From positions 85,050,753-85,114,752 of the forward strand of contig CM051456.1 of NCBI GenBank assembly GCA_028274465.1: DNA of 64,000 nucleotides. The letters run 5' to 3'. The position numbers and the translations under genes are program-made. Source of the stretch: Plantago ovata (Eukaryota; Streptophyta; Magnoliopsida; Lamiales; Plantaginaceae). Under the pieces are notes generated by a model. That model was given only the letters and a program-made list of their open reading frames with translations. It was not told where the DNA came from and ran no database searches. Positions 1 to 9,048 of this stretch are shown here, one piece after another; within the stretch, counting starts at the first letter, position 1; each line of letters begins with the position of its first letter.

Positions 1-60
1 TTTCTAAGTTAGAAATTCGAGGTTGTTGAATCAACTGCTAAGTAGTGCCCTTTTGTTAGA

Positions 61-1180
61 ATGAGTCGCAGAAACACTCGTGGCACCAGCAGCAATGGAA
101 ATGGAGATGATCAACATGCTGAAAATGGAGACCAAGTGGACCGCATCATCGCCGCTTTGGGAAATTTCAGCGAAACCATTCACCACGTTAGGGCACCACC
201 TGTTCAGCCAACTCCTCCGCCACCACCACCGATTCAGACCATCGATCAAGCTGCGGAACGTTCACTCGATTCCATCCTGACAGGTTCGAGGGAACGCCTG
301 ATGCCCGTAAGGCTGAGCTCTGGTTAGAGAGTATGGAGAACTTATTCTCGATCCTGCACTATCCGGACGAGAGGAAAATTGAGCTTGCAGCTTTCCAGTT
401 CGCGGGAGCCGCCAGGAACTGGTGGAGGACCGTGAATGCAAGATGGAGGCAAGAGGAAGTTGCTCGCACCTGGGAGAACTTCACCAAGGATTTCATGGAC
501 AAGTACGTGCCTCGCCTGGTCCGCGAGAACAGGAGAGATGAGTTCCAGGCTTTGGTGCAAGGGAACATGGATGTTGCCGACTACGACTCAGAATTTACCC
601 GGCTATTGAAGTATGTGCCGCATTTTCAGAACGATGAACGGGAGAAGGTGCGCCACTTTGTGAAGGGTCTGAACTCTGAGATCTGGTACAGTTTGTTAGG
701 GACCAACATGCCTACCTACCTCAAGGCTATTGAACTCGCTTCCGAGGTAGAAAGTGGTCTAAAAGAAATCAAGATGGCTGATAAGCCGTACTCCAGCAAG
801 AGGAGCTACTCTAGTTCGTCTGGGAACCATGGAGGTGGAAGCCAATCTGGTTACAAGAGGGAGAGTCGCGGTGGGTATCAAACTGGATATCAAGCACCAC
901 CGGCGAATTATCCCCGTAATCAGCAGGACAACCGTTCCTGTAATGCCACTGGAGGGTCTGGGCAGTCATCCCAAGCAAGGAAAAACTGCAACTACTGTGG
1001 AGGAGTCAACCACGATGAGAACAACTGCTAGAAGAGACAAGGCTTGTGTTTAGCTTGTGGGAGCAAGGATCACAAGATCAGCCATTGTCCGAACCGTCAT
1101 GCAATTGTCAAGGGAGGGAGACCAGGAGGCTATGCTCCGAGAAATGACGGAAAAGGTACTATGGCTAAGCCCCGAGTTTA
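61..1180 (+). pseudogene. gag region of chromovirus A (broken)
   Basis: Encodes the capsid/nucleocapsid protein of the element. The first methionine follows a leader identical in layout to that of copy B. An N-terminal segment rich in Asn, Gly and a proline run is followed by the retrotransposon-gag core (ARNWWRTV, then FMDKYVP), a Ser/Gly/Tyr-rich linker, and two CCHC knuckles of the form CX2CX4HX4C (CNYCGG... and CLACGS...). Two knuckles are common in Tekay-type Gag. The frame is broken; the same protein is more continuous in copy B. It is identified from the gag core and knuckles, and no host function is implied. Confidence 0.88.
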
Positions 1181-4100
1181 CATCATCGGTGGTCATGAAG
1201 TTCCTGACGCCGCGAATGTGATTGAAGGTACGTTACTGATCGCTCAAACTTCTTCTAAAGCTTTATTTGATCCTGGTGCTACGCACTCTTTTATTGTTGA
1301 AGTATTTGCTGAGTCACTCGTTTTACCGTACAAAGTTTTACCCCACGCTTTAGAAGTATATACACCTTTGGGAGCTAGTTTAATCACTAAGAAGTTCATC
1401 GAGCGTTACGAAATTTCTATCCTAGGAAGAACTTTCCCTGCTGACCTTATCTTTCTGCCTCTTTCGACCTACGATGTTATTCTGGGTATGGATTGGTTGT
1501 CTGAGCACTACGCACAACTGGATTGTCGAACCAAGGCTATATCCCTGGGAAAACCTGGAGAGGAGAAAGTCGTGTGGAAAGGAGATAAAAGGAAGGATGA
1601 GAAGTTTCTGCTGTCTGCTATGGAAGCTAGGAAGCTGTACGTGAAGGGTGCTACCTGCTTTTTGGCGTATCTGATCAATAAACCTAAAGATCAACCAAAA
1701 ATCGAGGAAGTTAGGGTGGTTAAGGAATTCAAGGGTGTTTTCCCTGAGAAGTTGGATTCCGTACCCCCTGAACGAGAAGTGGAATTTAGTATTGATCTGG
1801 TACCTGGCACCGCACCCATTTTGAAGTAACCCTATAGAATGGCAACTGCTGAGCTTAAAGAACTTAAGACTCAACTGCAAGATCTGGTTGATAACGGTTT
1901 TGTGAGACCTAGTTCTTCGCCTTGGGGATCACCGGTTCTGTTTGTAAAGAAGAATGATGGTAGTATGAGGATGTGCATCGACTATCGAGGTCTGAACCAA
2001 GTTACTGTCAAGAACAAGTACCCCCTACCCCGTATTGAGGAACTCTTCGATCAATTGGAAGGTTCGAAGGTTTACTCGAAGCTTGATCTACGACAAGGCT
2101 ATTATCAAGTTAGGCTGAGGGAAGAAGACATACCTAAGACTGCGCTGAACTCGAGGTATGGTCATTATGAGTTTGTAGTGATGCCGTTTGGCCTTACGAA
2201 TGCCCCAGCTGTGTTCATGGATTTGATGCACCAAGTTTTTCAGCCGTATTTGGATCAGTTTGTTGTTGTTTTCATCGATGATATTCTCGTTTACTCGAAA
2301 TCCGAAGAGGATCATGAGAAACATCTTCGAATTGTCTTGGAAACTCTTCAGAACAACAAGTTGTATGCCAAATTCAGCAAGTGTGAGTTTTGTCTAGATA
2401 AAGTAGCCTTTTTAGGGCACATTATCTCTGGGGAAGGTTTGGAGGTCGACCCATCGAAGATTGAGTCGATAGTTAACTGGAAGAGACCAGAATCTGTCAC
2501 TGAGGTGAGGAGTTTTCTCGGTTTGGCGGGTTACTACCGCCATTTTGTGAAGGATTATTCGAAGATAGCTGGACCCTTGTCCTCTTTAACAGGGAAAAAT
2601 CCTAAGTTCGTATGGACTGACAAGTGTGAGGAAAGCTTTGAGGAGCTGAAGAAGAGACTGACCACTGCTCCTATACTAGCTCTCCCCGAGGGGACCAACG
2701 ACTTTGTGGTTTACACTGATGCTTCAAAGGAAGGTTTGGGTTGTGTACTGATGCAACGGGAAAAGGTGATCGCGTATGCTTCGAGAAAGTTGAAGCCTTA
2801 TGAAAGAAATTACCCAACCCATGACCTTGAGCTAGATGCTATAGTCTTTGCCTTGGGAAAGTGGAGACACTACCTTTATGGTCCTGAGTTCACCATCCTC
2901 ACTGATCATAAGAGCTTGAAGTATGTGTTCACACAAAAGGAGTTGAACATGAGACAACGACGATGGATGGAATTTCTGGGCGATTACAGTTGTACCATCC
3001 GATATCACCCTGTTAAGGCCAATGTGGTCGCTGATGCCTTAAGTCGTAGGGTACATGTGTCAAATCTCGAAGTATCCAACTTGTCTTGTATGTTCGCCAA
3101 TATCACTTTGAGGTATGAGCTGGCAGGTAGAATTCTTGAAGCCCAAGAGCATGATGAAGAGCTTCAAGACATCAAAGAACATATCACTGAACCTCGCAAT
3201 GCGAAATTCTCTGTTGATGAGAATGGAGCCCTAAGGTTTCAAGGTAGATTGTGCGTGCCTTCTGATGAAGAGCTTAGGCATTTAATTTTAGATGAAGCTC
3301 ATAAATCTAAGTACTCAATGCATCCTGGAGGAAACAAAATGTATGAAGATTTGAAGAAGGTTTACTGGTGGACCAATATGAAGCGAGATGTTGCACAGTT
3401 TGTGCAAAGTTGTTTGGTCTGCCAGCAAGTAAAGGTTGAGCACCAGAAACCGGGAGGTTTACTACAACCACTTGAGATTCCACAGTGGAAATGGGAGATG
3501 ATCACTATGGATTTTGTAACTGGTCTATCGGTAGCTAGGGGTGGTTTTGATAGTGTTTGGGTTATTGTCGATAGGTTGACAAAATCGGCACACTTTCTGC
3601 TTGTGAAAACCACCTACACATCCGAGAAGTTAGCCGAGGTTTATCGCGATGAGATAATCAAGCTACATTGCACTCCGGTGAGTATTGTGTTTGATAGAGA
3701 TCCGAAATTCGTTTCGAGGTTTTGGAAGCAAGTACACGAGGGTTTAGGTACTAAGTTGAATTTTAGTACCGCAGCGCATCCGCAGACAGATGGCCAATCC
3801 GAAAGGATCATTCAAACTCTAGAGGATCTGTTGAGATTGTGTGTGCTCGATCACCAAGGAAGTTGGGCACAACATTTGCCATTGGTTGAGTATGCTTATA
3901 ATAATAGTTATCAAGCATCGATTGGTATGGCACCGTTTGAAGCACTGTATGATCGGAAATGTAGATCACCGCTGTACTGGGATTTGGAGGACCGAATTTC
4001 TACACCGGTAGCTGGAGAGAGGACTCTCAATGAGATGATACAAGAAACCTTGGAAAAGGTTAGGCTTATCCGAGACCGGTTGAGAACTGCTCAAAGTAGA

Positions 4101-4598
4101 CAAAAGAGTTACGCCGACAATCGTAGGCGAGATTTGGAGTTCGAAGTTGGTGATTTTGTCTTTCTCAAGCTATCTCCGAGAAAAGGAATTGTTCGTATGG
4201 GCCGTAGAGCTAAACTGAACCCTCGGTATGTTGGACCATACGAGATCATTGAGAGGGTTGGCATTGTGGCTTATCGGTTGCAATTACCCACTACCATTAC
4301 CGGAATTCACAATGTCTTCCACGTGTCTCAACTTAAGAAGTACTATCCTGACCCGTCGCACGTGATTCAACCCGATGAGGTGACTATTGAGGAGGATTTG
4401 TCGTATGTGGAGCAACCGGTTCGTATTCTAGACCAAAAGGTGCATCAACTCCGTAATAGGCAAATCAAGCAAGTAAAGGTTCTGTGGCGAAACCATCAGT
4501 ACGAGGAGGCAACTTGGGAAAGCGAGGATGACATGCGCCGGCAGTATCCCGAGCTCTTCAACTTTTTAGGTGCGAATTTGGGGACCAAATTCTTTTAA
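1181..4598 (+). pseudogene. pol region of chromovirus A: protease, RT, RNase H, integrase, chromodomain
   Basis: Retroelement polyprotein. Domains in order: aspartic protease (LFDPGATHSF, near 1265); reverse transcriptase from about 1850, with the catalytic FIDDILVY box near 2275; RNase H ([11 protein letters not shown], near 2710); integrase zinc-binding segment (CLVCQQVK, near 3415); catalytic core with [14 protein letters not shown] and GQSERI; then a C-terminal chromodomain (about 4370-4560, with [14 protein letters not shown]), which defines chromoviruses and is thought to steer integration to modified chromatin. The stretch from RT to chromodomain is one long open frame of about 900 codons, so decay is slight, but the region as a whole is broken. 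It ends 11 bases before the LTR. Confidence 0.92.
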
Positions 4599-4609
4599 GG
4601 GGGAAAGAG
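4597..4609 (+). promoter_or_regulatory. Polypurine tract of chromovirus A
   Basis: The purine run AAGGGGGAAAGAG abuts the TG of the 3' LTR, the expected plus-strand primer site. Copy B has AAGGGGGGAAGAG in the same place (48843-48855). Confidence 0.85.
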
Positions 4610-4785
4610 TGTAACACCCCGTTTTTTATTTATTTATTATTTTATTATTTTATTATTTTATTATTTAATTATCGGAATAAATTATATTTAATTTATTCGT
4701 GCGCGTTCGAGTTCGTCATTGGATAGTTCGCGTAGAATTAATTCCATTCGTTGCGTGTTGAACCGAGCTAGCAAGACTGTCCGTT

Positions 4786-4881
4786 TGGGCCCAGACCGGA
4801 CTGCATTTTGGCCCAATCCTTTTTGGCCCAATTCTTCTCGGCCCAAGTCTGATGGCCCATTTCATTTAACCTAAACCCTAA
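4786..4881 (+). promoter_or_regulatory. Site-II (GGCCCA) cluster plus telo-box in the chromovirus LTR
   Basis: TGGGCCCA at 4786-4793 and GGCCCA at 4810, 4825, 4840 and 4854, followed by a perfect telo-box AAACCCTAA at 4873-4881. Site-II elements with a telo-box are typical of plant ribosomal-protein and cell-cycle gene promoters, bound by TCP-type and telo-box factors. The LTR at 49039-49119 keeps four of these boxes and TAACCCTAA. A promoter role in the element is inference. Confidence 0.6.
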
Positions 4882-4923
4882 CCTAATTCTCATTCTTTCA
4901 TCATCACCCCACGCCACCATACT

Positions 4924-5559
4924 TAGGGCCGGGCATAATAACCGAAAACCGATCCGAAAAACCAAAAAACTGGACCGAACCAATCCGATCCAACATCTTC
5001 GGTTCGGTTCGCGGTTCATTACTTTGACAGATTTCGGTTTTCGGTTCGGTTCGGTTAAAAAACCGCAGTTTATCGGACTAAACCGATCCGATCAATATTA
5101 TTATTATTTTTTTTTTACAAATTATATATACGCCACTCCAGTCTTCTCCTCATTTTTCAACCCTCATTTTTTGCTAACTCTAGTGGTTGTGTAATAGACT
5201 AATCGTAATCGTTTTCGTATCCGTATCGTATGAACTTTGAATTTGGTGAACTTCTTCCATTTGGTAGAAAATTGTCAAACTTTTGTTTTGACTTTTGATT
5301 TGATTTAGAGTACTACTGTTTGATTTGGATATTTGTGGCAAAAAACTGTTTGATTTAGATATTTGCTGCCTGCGTATTTGATGGATAATTCAAAAAAAAA
5401 AAAAAAGTTCGGATTGTTCGGATTAATCCGAAACCGAACTGATAATTTTCGGATAAAATCGAAACCGATCCGAAATTTCAGTTCGGTTTTCGGATTGGAC
5501 AAAATTTTACTGTTCGGTTCGGTTCGGTTTTGAACCGAACCGCCCCATGCCCAGCCCTA
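4924..5559. mobile_element. Non-autonomous hAT-type transposon
   Basis: Terminal inverted repeats TAGGGCCGGGCATA (left) and, read inward from the right, TAGGGCTGGGCATG. A perfect 8-bp target duplication ACCATACT lies at 4916-4923 and 5560-5567. The matching LTR at 49141-49170 lacks the insert and has one ACCATACT, so the empty site is visible in the same window. The interior is rich in CGGTT/AACCG direct and inverted repeats at both ends and AT-rich in the middle. There is no transposase, so it would depend on one supplied elsewhere. 8-bp duplications and a TAGGG terminus fit the hAT superfamily. Confidence 0.93.
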
Positions 5560-6769
5560 ACCATACTGAGAGAGAAACAAGAAAAGAAAAAAGGGGAAAA
5601 CTCTCTGCTCCTCTCTCGATCCATCCTCACCTCCACCGAACACCACCACCGTTTGGCCGCGCCGCCTTCGCATCGCCTCCGTCCAGCTCACCGCCGGTCC
5701 CGTGCTCCGATCCGTTCTCCGTTCAACCATGTCGTTTTCTGTTCCGATCCGCCCGTGCCGATTCAGCCGCGCCGCCGCCCCGTCGATCTTCGTGTGGCCC
5801 TATTCCGGCTCTGTTCTGTTCGTCCCGTTCGAGTGTCTTTTGCTCCGCTCCGGTTCCATCCCCGCCGCCCAAGCTCCGATCGAGCTCTGCCGCCGCCGTT
5901 CCGATCTAACTGATCCGATCTCGGCCGTGCTCCATTTACGTTCTACCCCTCCTGTCCATTCCGATCCGGTATACATCTCGGTAAGTGCGTGCCTCTATTT
6001 TGCTTTGCTGAAATCGGTTAGTGTTTAAGATCCCGTTTTGATTTTGTTGCCCCTTTTGATTCGCAGTTCGTTTCCCGTTTCCGTTCAGTCCCGTATGCGT
6101 GCTATTATCCGGTTTCGATCTATTCCAGTCTGTTCTCTCCGTCCGGTTCCACCGAAGGTAGTACTCTGTTTTCTTTTTCGTTTTCTTCCTTCCCCTGTTA
6201 TTCCTATTTTACCCCTGCTGCCTTTGACCTCGTATTTGAACTGAGAACTGGGACCTAGGATAGTTGTTGTTGTTGTTGTTGGACTATTGATTCGTTGTTT
6301 GACCACGTATGTTGACGTGTTGGACTTGTTTGATTTCGAAAAGCTGACTGGACCTTAGTGTATTAATCTGAACCTTGAGGACTTGTTTGAGTATCGTGGA
6401 ATTTGAAAGGACCTTTTTGCAAATTGTCTTTGACCGTGTTGACTGAGGACTAATTTGAAAGACTGTTTTATTTTTTACGACTGTGGTGCAAGTGTAAAGG
6501 GCAGTTGGACTTGATTGTGTTTTCTGAAAACAAAAAGGACTTTTCTGCAATTACTGTGAGAGGGTAGTTTGGTAATTTTACTATGCTGGACTAAACTGTT
6601 AAAACAAATTTTCGCTAAGGATTGTTCTGGAAGTTGTGGAAAGTGTAGTAATGTTTTGCAATTTACCTCTGAGGGTACTTTAGTAATTTCCAGAGAGTAA
6701 AAGAGTGTTTTCTGAAAACTACCCAACTTAAATAGTTTCTGTCTTGTTGCTTTGTAACTGTTGACTTGC

Positions 6770-6824
6770 TAGCTGAGTTGGTTAGGTATTCTTTGACTAA
6801 CTTAGAGGTCCCGAGTTCAAACCC
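6770..6824 (+). other. tRNA-like A-box/B-box segment in the chromovirus LTR
   Basis: TAGCTGAGTTGG (6770-6781) matches the RNA polymerase III A box and AGTTCAAACCC (6814-6824) is a near-match to the B box, 32 bases apart, as in a tRNA or SINE head. I could not fold a convincing anticodon arm, so it is not called a tRNA gene. It most resembles a tRNA-derived SINE head fixed in the LTR. Confidence 0.6.
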
Positions 6825-7919
6825 TACCTTAGCCCTTCTGCTACCTCTCTTTGTTTTGTCTTTCGATTCGACTCTAGATGGTAACACTGGGTTATGTTTA
6901 GGTTCTTTGTTGTTCGCTGCGCCGTCATTCAAGTCTTGATTTCGTGATCTAGTGCTTAACTCTCTAAGGTGAGTGTTCACCCCAAAACTTATCTATTTGC
7001 AAAAAAACTGGAAGGCTATGTGATAACTTGTATCTATTAATATATGTTTGTTATATCGTATGCTTCCGCGTAAAAGTAACTAAGTCCTAAGTATGGCTAT
7101 TTACTTATCTTTGTTTGTTGCTACTCTGTTCTGGATTAACTCTTCTGCAGGAACACTTCTCGATGTTTCGAGATTTGATTATTATTATCTGTTTGTTCTG
7201 TATCTGTATCTGTTCTGTCCGTTTTCTGTGTGACCGGTCGATTAGGTAGGCTTGGGTAGTGAGGACTATCGAGTTTTCTTGGTTATTGCCTAGTCTAATC
7301 CCTTTTAGGCGCGAGGCAGAAGTCACTGAGGTCTATTAGGGTCGTAGGTTCTGTTTCCCCAAAGTACACGGGGGTTTCTGTTTCTGTCCGAAGTTGTATA
7401 CCCTCTGGAGGGAGCTATAAGGGCAATCTGGGAGTAGGAGTAACAAGGCGGGTTGCACTAACGGACTTCGACTTATCTGTTCTGTCTTTCTGTTATGTTA
7501 TCTGTTCTGTTTGCTATTTTATCTGCTGCAAATGATTTTGTTTTCAAACTGTTTACTTTTCTTTTGTTACCTTAGAACCTCACTGAGATCCTTTATCTCA
7601 CGCTCTCTTTGTTTTCAAAAATTCCTTCTTTCCAGATACTACTGAGGATCACGCGAGTAGGATGCCAGCGACTGAGAGAAGGGTCTGGAATGTCTCTGGG
7701 GATTTGATTTTAAAATAAGAAGATGAAACTTTTTACTTTCTTCACTAGTCGTTATTCTATTTTGACTTCTAAGTTACCGTTGGATTTTACTTGATTCTGT
7801 TAGCGCTGTGGCGCCAAATATTGTTATGACATTTATTGTCGACCGTTACTTTTACAATTATTTCGGATTTTCTCTTTTCAAGAAATTTATTTGTTTTTAA
7901 AAACCGATACCGTTACAGT

Positions 7920-7926
7920 TGGTATC
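7920..7926 (+). other. Left half of the split primer-binding site of chromovirus unit A'
   Basis: TGGTATC, the first part of the initiator-Met-tRNA primer site TGGTATCAGAGC. The remaining AGAGC is at 29782-29786, on the far side of Athila-1. The duplicated target is GTATC (7922-7926) and TTATC (29777-29781), one base apart. Confidence 0.85.
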
Positions 7927-9048
7927 TGATGAACCGAAGTTTGTCAGACTTAATTAATCAAATAAATTTGTTTTTAGCCAAAGGCAATTCACAACTACAA
8001 CGAAAACCGTAGTGTAGCAGTGAAATAACCTCAAGTGATATCTAAGGACTATAACTAGCTTTATCTAATTTAACTTAAACTATAAACTCAACAATCGACT
8101 TAGCACAGATTTTCTTATCAATAATAATGGAAGTTAGTGATAGTATGATCATTCAAAGCATCAGGTTAATAATCATGCATGAAGTACCCGATCGTTTTTC
8201 ATAGAAATCTAAGATCATGAATTGTCCAATGTGTTCCGTTTAATTCAACACTACGAAGATAGAGGGCTTAGATAGATCAAAGAAATAAAGCAATAACTCA
8301 GGTCTGATTCGCGTTACAGCCATCATGCATAATTAAGAACCCTAGCTAAGAAATCACATACTATCACCAACGATAGATTTAGCTACTTATAGATGTCATG
8401 CAATCAACAGAAATCAAAGCAAGATTGAATGAAAACATGTTGAAAGATATAAATATAATTAGAAGGTTGTCAATCTCCGAAGAATTGCGGACTCACAAGC
8501 AAGATAATCCTCCAAATTGATAAGAAAAATAGTCTCCTATGCTAAGAATTCCCAGAACAGGCTCCGGAGAATTCCTATCTAAAACTAATGTGAAAAGTAT
8601 GAAAAAAGGTCTGAGAAAGTATGACAAATGTAGAAACAGAAGCAACTATATATAGGAGTTCGGAAGGCGTGGGGCGAGTCGCCCCAGACACCGGGCGAAC
8701 CGCCCGGGAGCTCCCGTCGGTAGAAACGCGTTTTTGGTCTTCTTTCCTTTTCGGACTCGGATTTTGCCTTCTAGTGACCTTTAAGCTTTGAAACTCGACC
8801 CCTAGACCTCAAATCTCGTCCAGAACCTTCTAGATACACCACGGATGACAACGAAACACCGAATCTTCGTTCTCTTCAATATACTTGCCCGGAAAATCAC
8901 ATTTTTCACCTAAAACCTGAAAAATGCAAACTAAAGGGAAACGTGACACTATTCTAATAAATTGCACTATAATATAGCTAAATTAACAGAGAGGATATCT
9001 AAATAGGTGAAAAAGACTCGAATGAAGGTGTAAAATACACGTTCATCA
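7927..9048 (-). repeat. 3' LTR of Athila-1
   Basis: Pairs with 28605-29776. On the element's strand it holds a TATA box (TATATATA, 8647-8654) with GC-rich dyads just upstream (8669-8709). Compared with its partner it lacks one dyad unit and about 27 bases near 8460. Confidence 0.92.

Larger units (their letters stand above)
1..7917 (+). mobile_element. Chromovirus A, Ty3/gypsy Tekay/Del-type, right-hand part
   Basis: Internal region (1-4609) and 3' LTR (4610-7917) of a plant chromovirus; the 5' LTR lies left of the window. Gag with two zinc knuckles, protease, reverse transcriptase, RNase H and integrase follow in Ty3/gypsy order and end in a chromodomain. A long LTR opening TGTAACACCCC and an initiator-Met-tRNA primer site after the LTR fit the Tekay/Del clade. 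The gag-pol region is broken, with about three breaks. It closely matches chromovirus B at 30438-51192. The LTR is followed directly by a primer-binding site, so it also served as the left LTR of a further unit (A'), giving a tandem arrangement. A hAT element lies inside the LTR. Confidence 0.93.
4610..7917 (+). repeat. LTR of chromovirus A (with hAT insertion)
   Basis: Begins TGTAACACCCC, ends ACCGTTACA, and is followed by the primer site TTGGTATC. Without the 636-bp hAT element and one copy of its target duplication it is about 2.7 kb, a usual Tekay LTR length. From the left it holds an AT-rich block, a promoter-like GGCCCA cluster, a CT- and GC-rich leader block, a purine/pyrimidine-skewed stretch and a tRNA-like segment. 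Two other copies are visible: a 3' part at 30438-32308 and a left part from 48856. They agree at well over 90% by eye. Open frames inside it occur in several phases and I do not regard them as genes. Confidence 0.92.

Noticed and set aside
5530-6028. Pro/Arg/Ser-rich open frames in the chromovirus LTR, one of 108 codons with an equal-length partner at 49296-49622
   Set aside because: Two overlapping phases are open in a GC-rich leader, and the match between LTRs follows from their recent common origin, not from selection on protein.
6770-6824. A functional tRNA gene in the chromovirus LTR
   Set aside because: A and B boxes are present, but I could not form an acceptor stem or a proper anticodon arm; kept as tRNA-like only.
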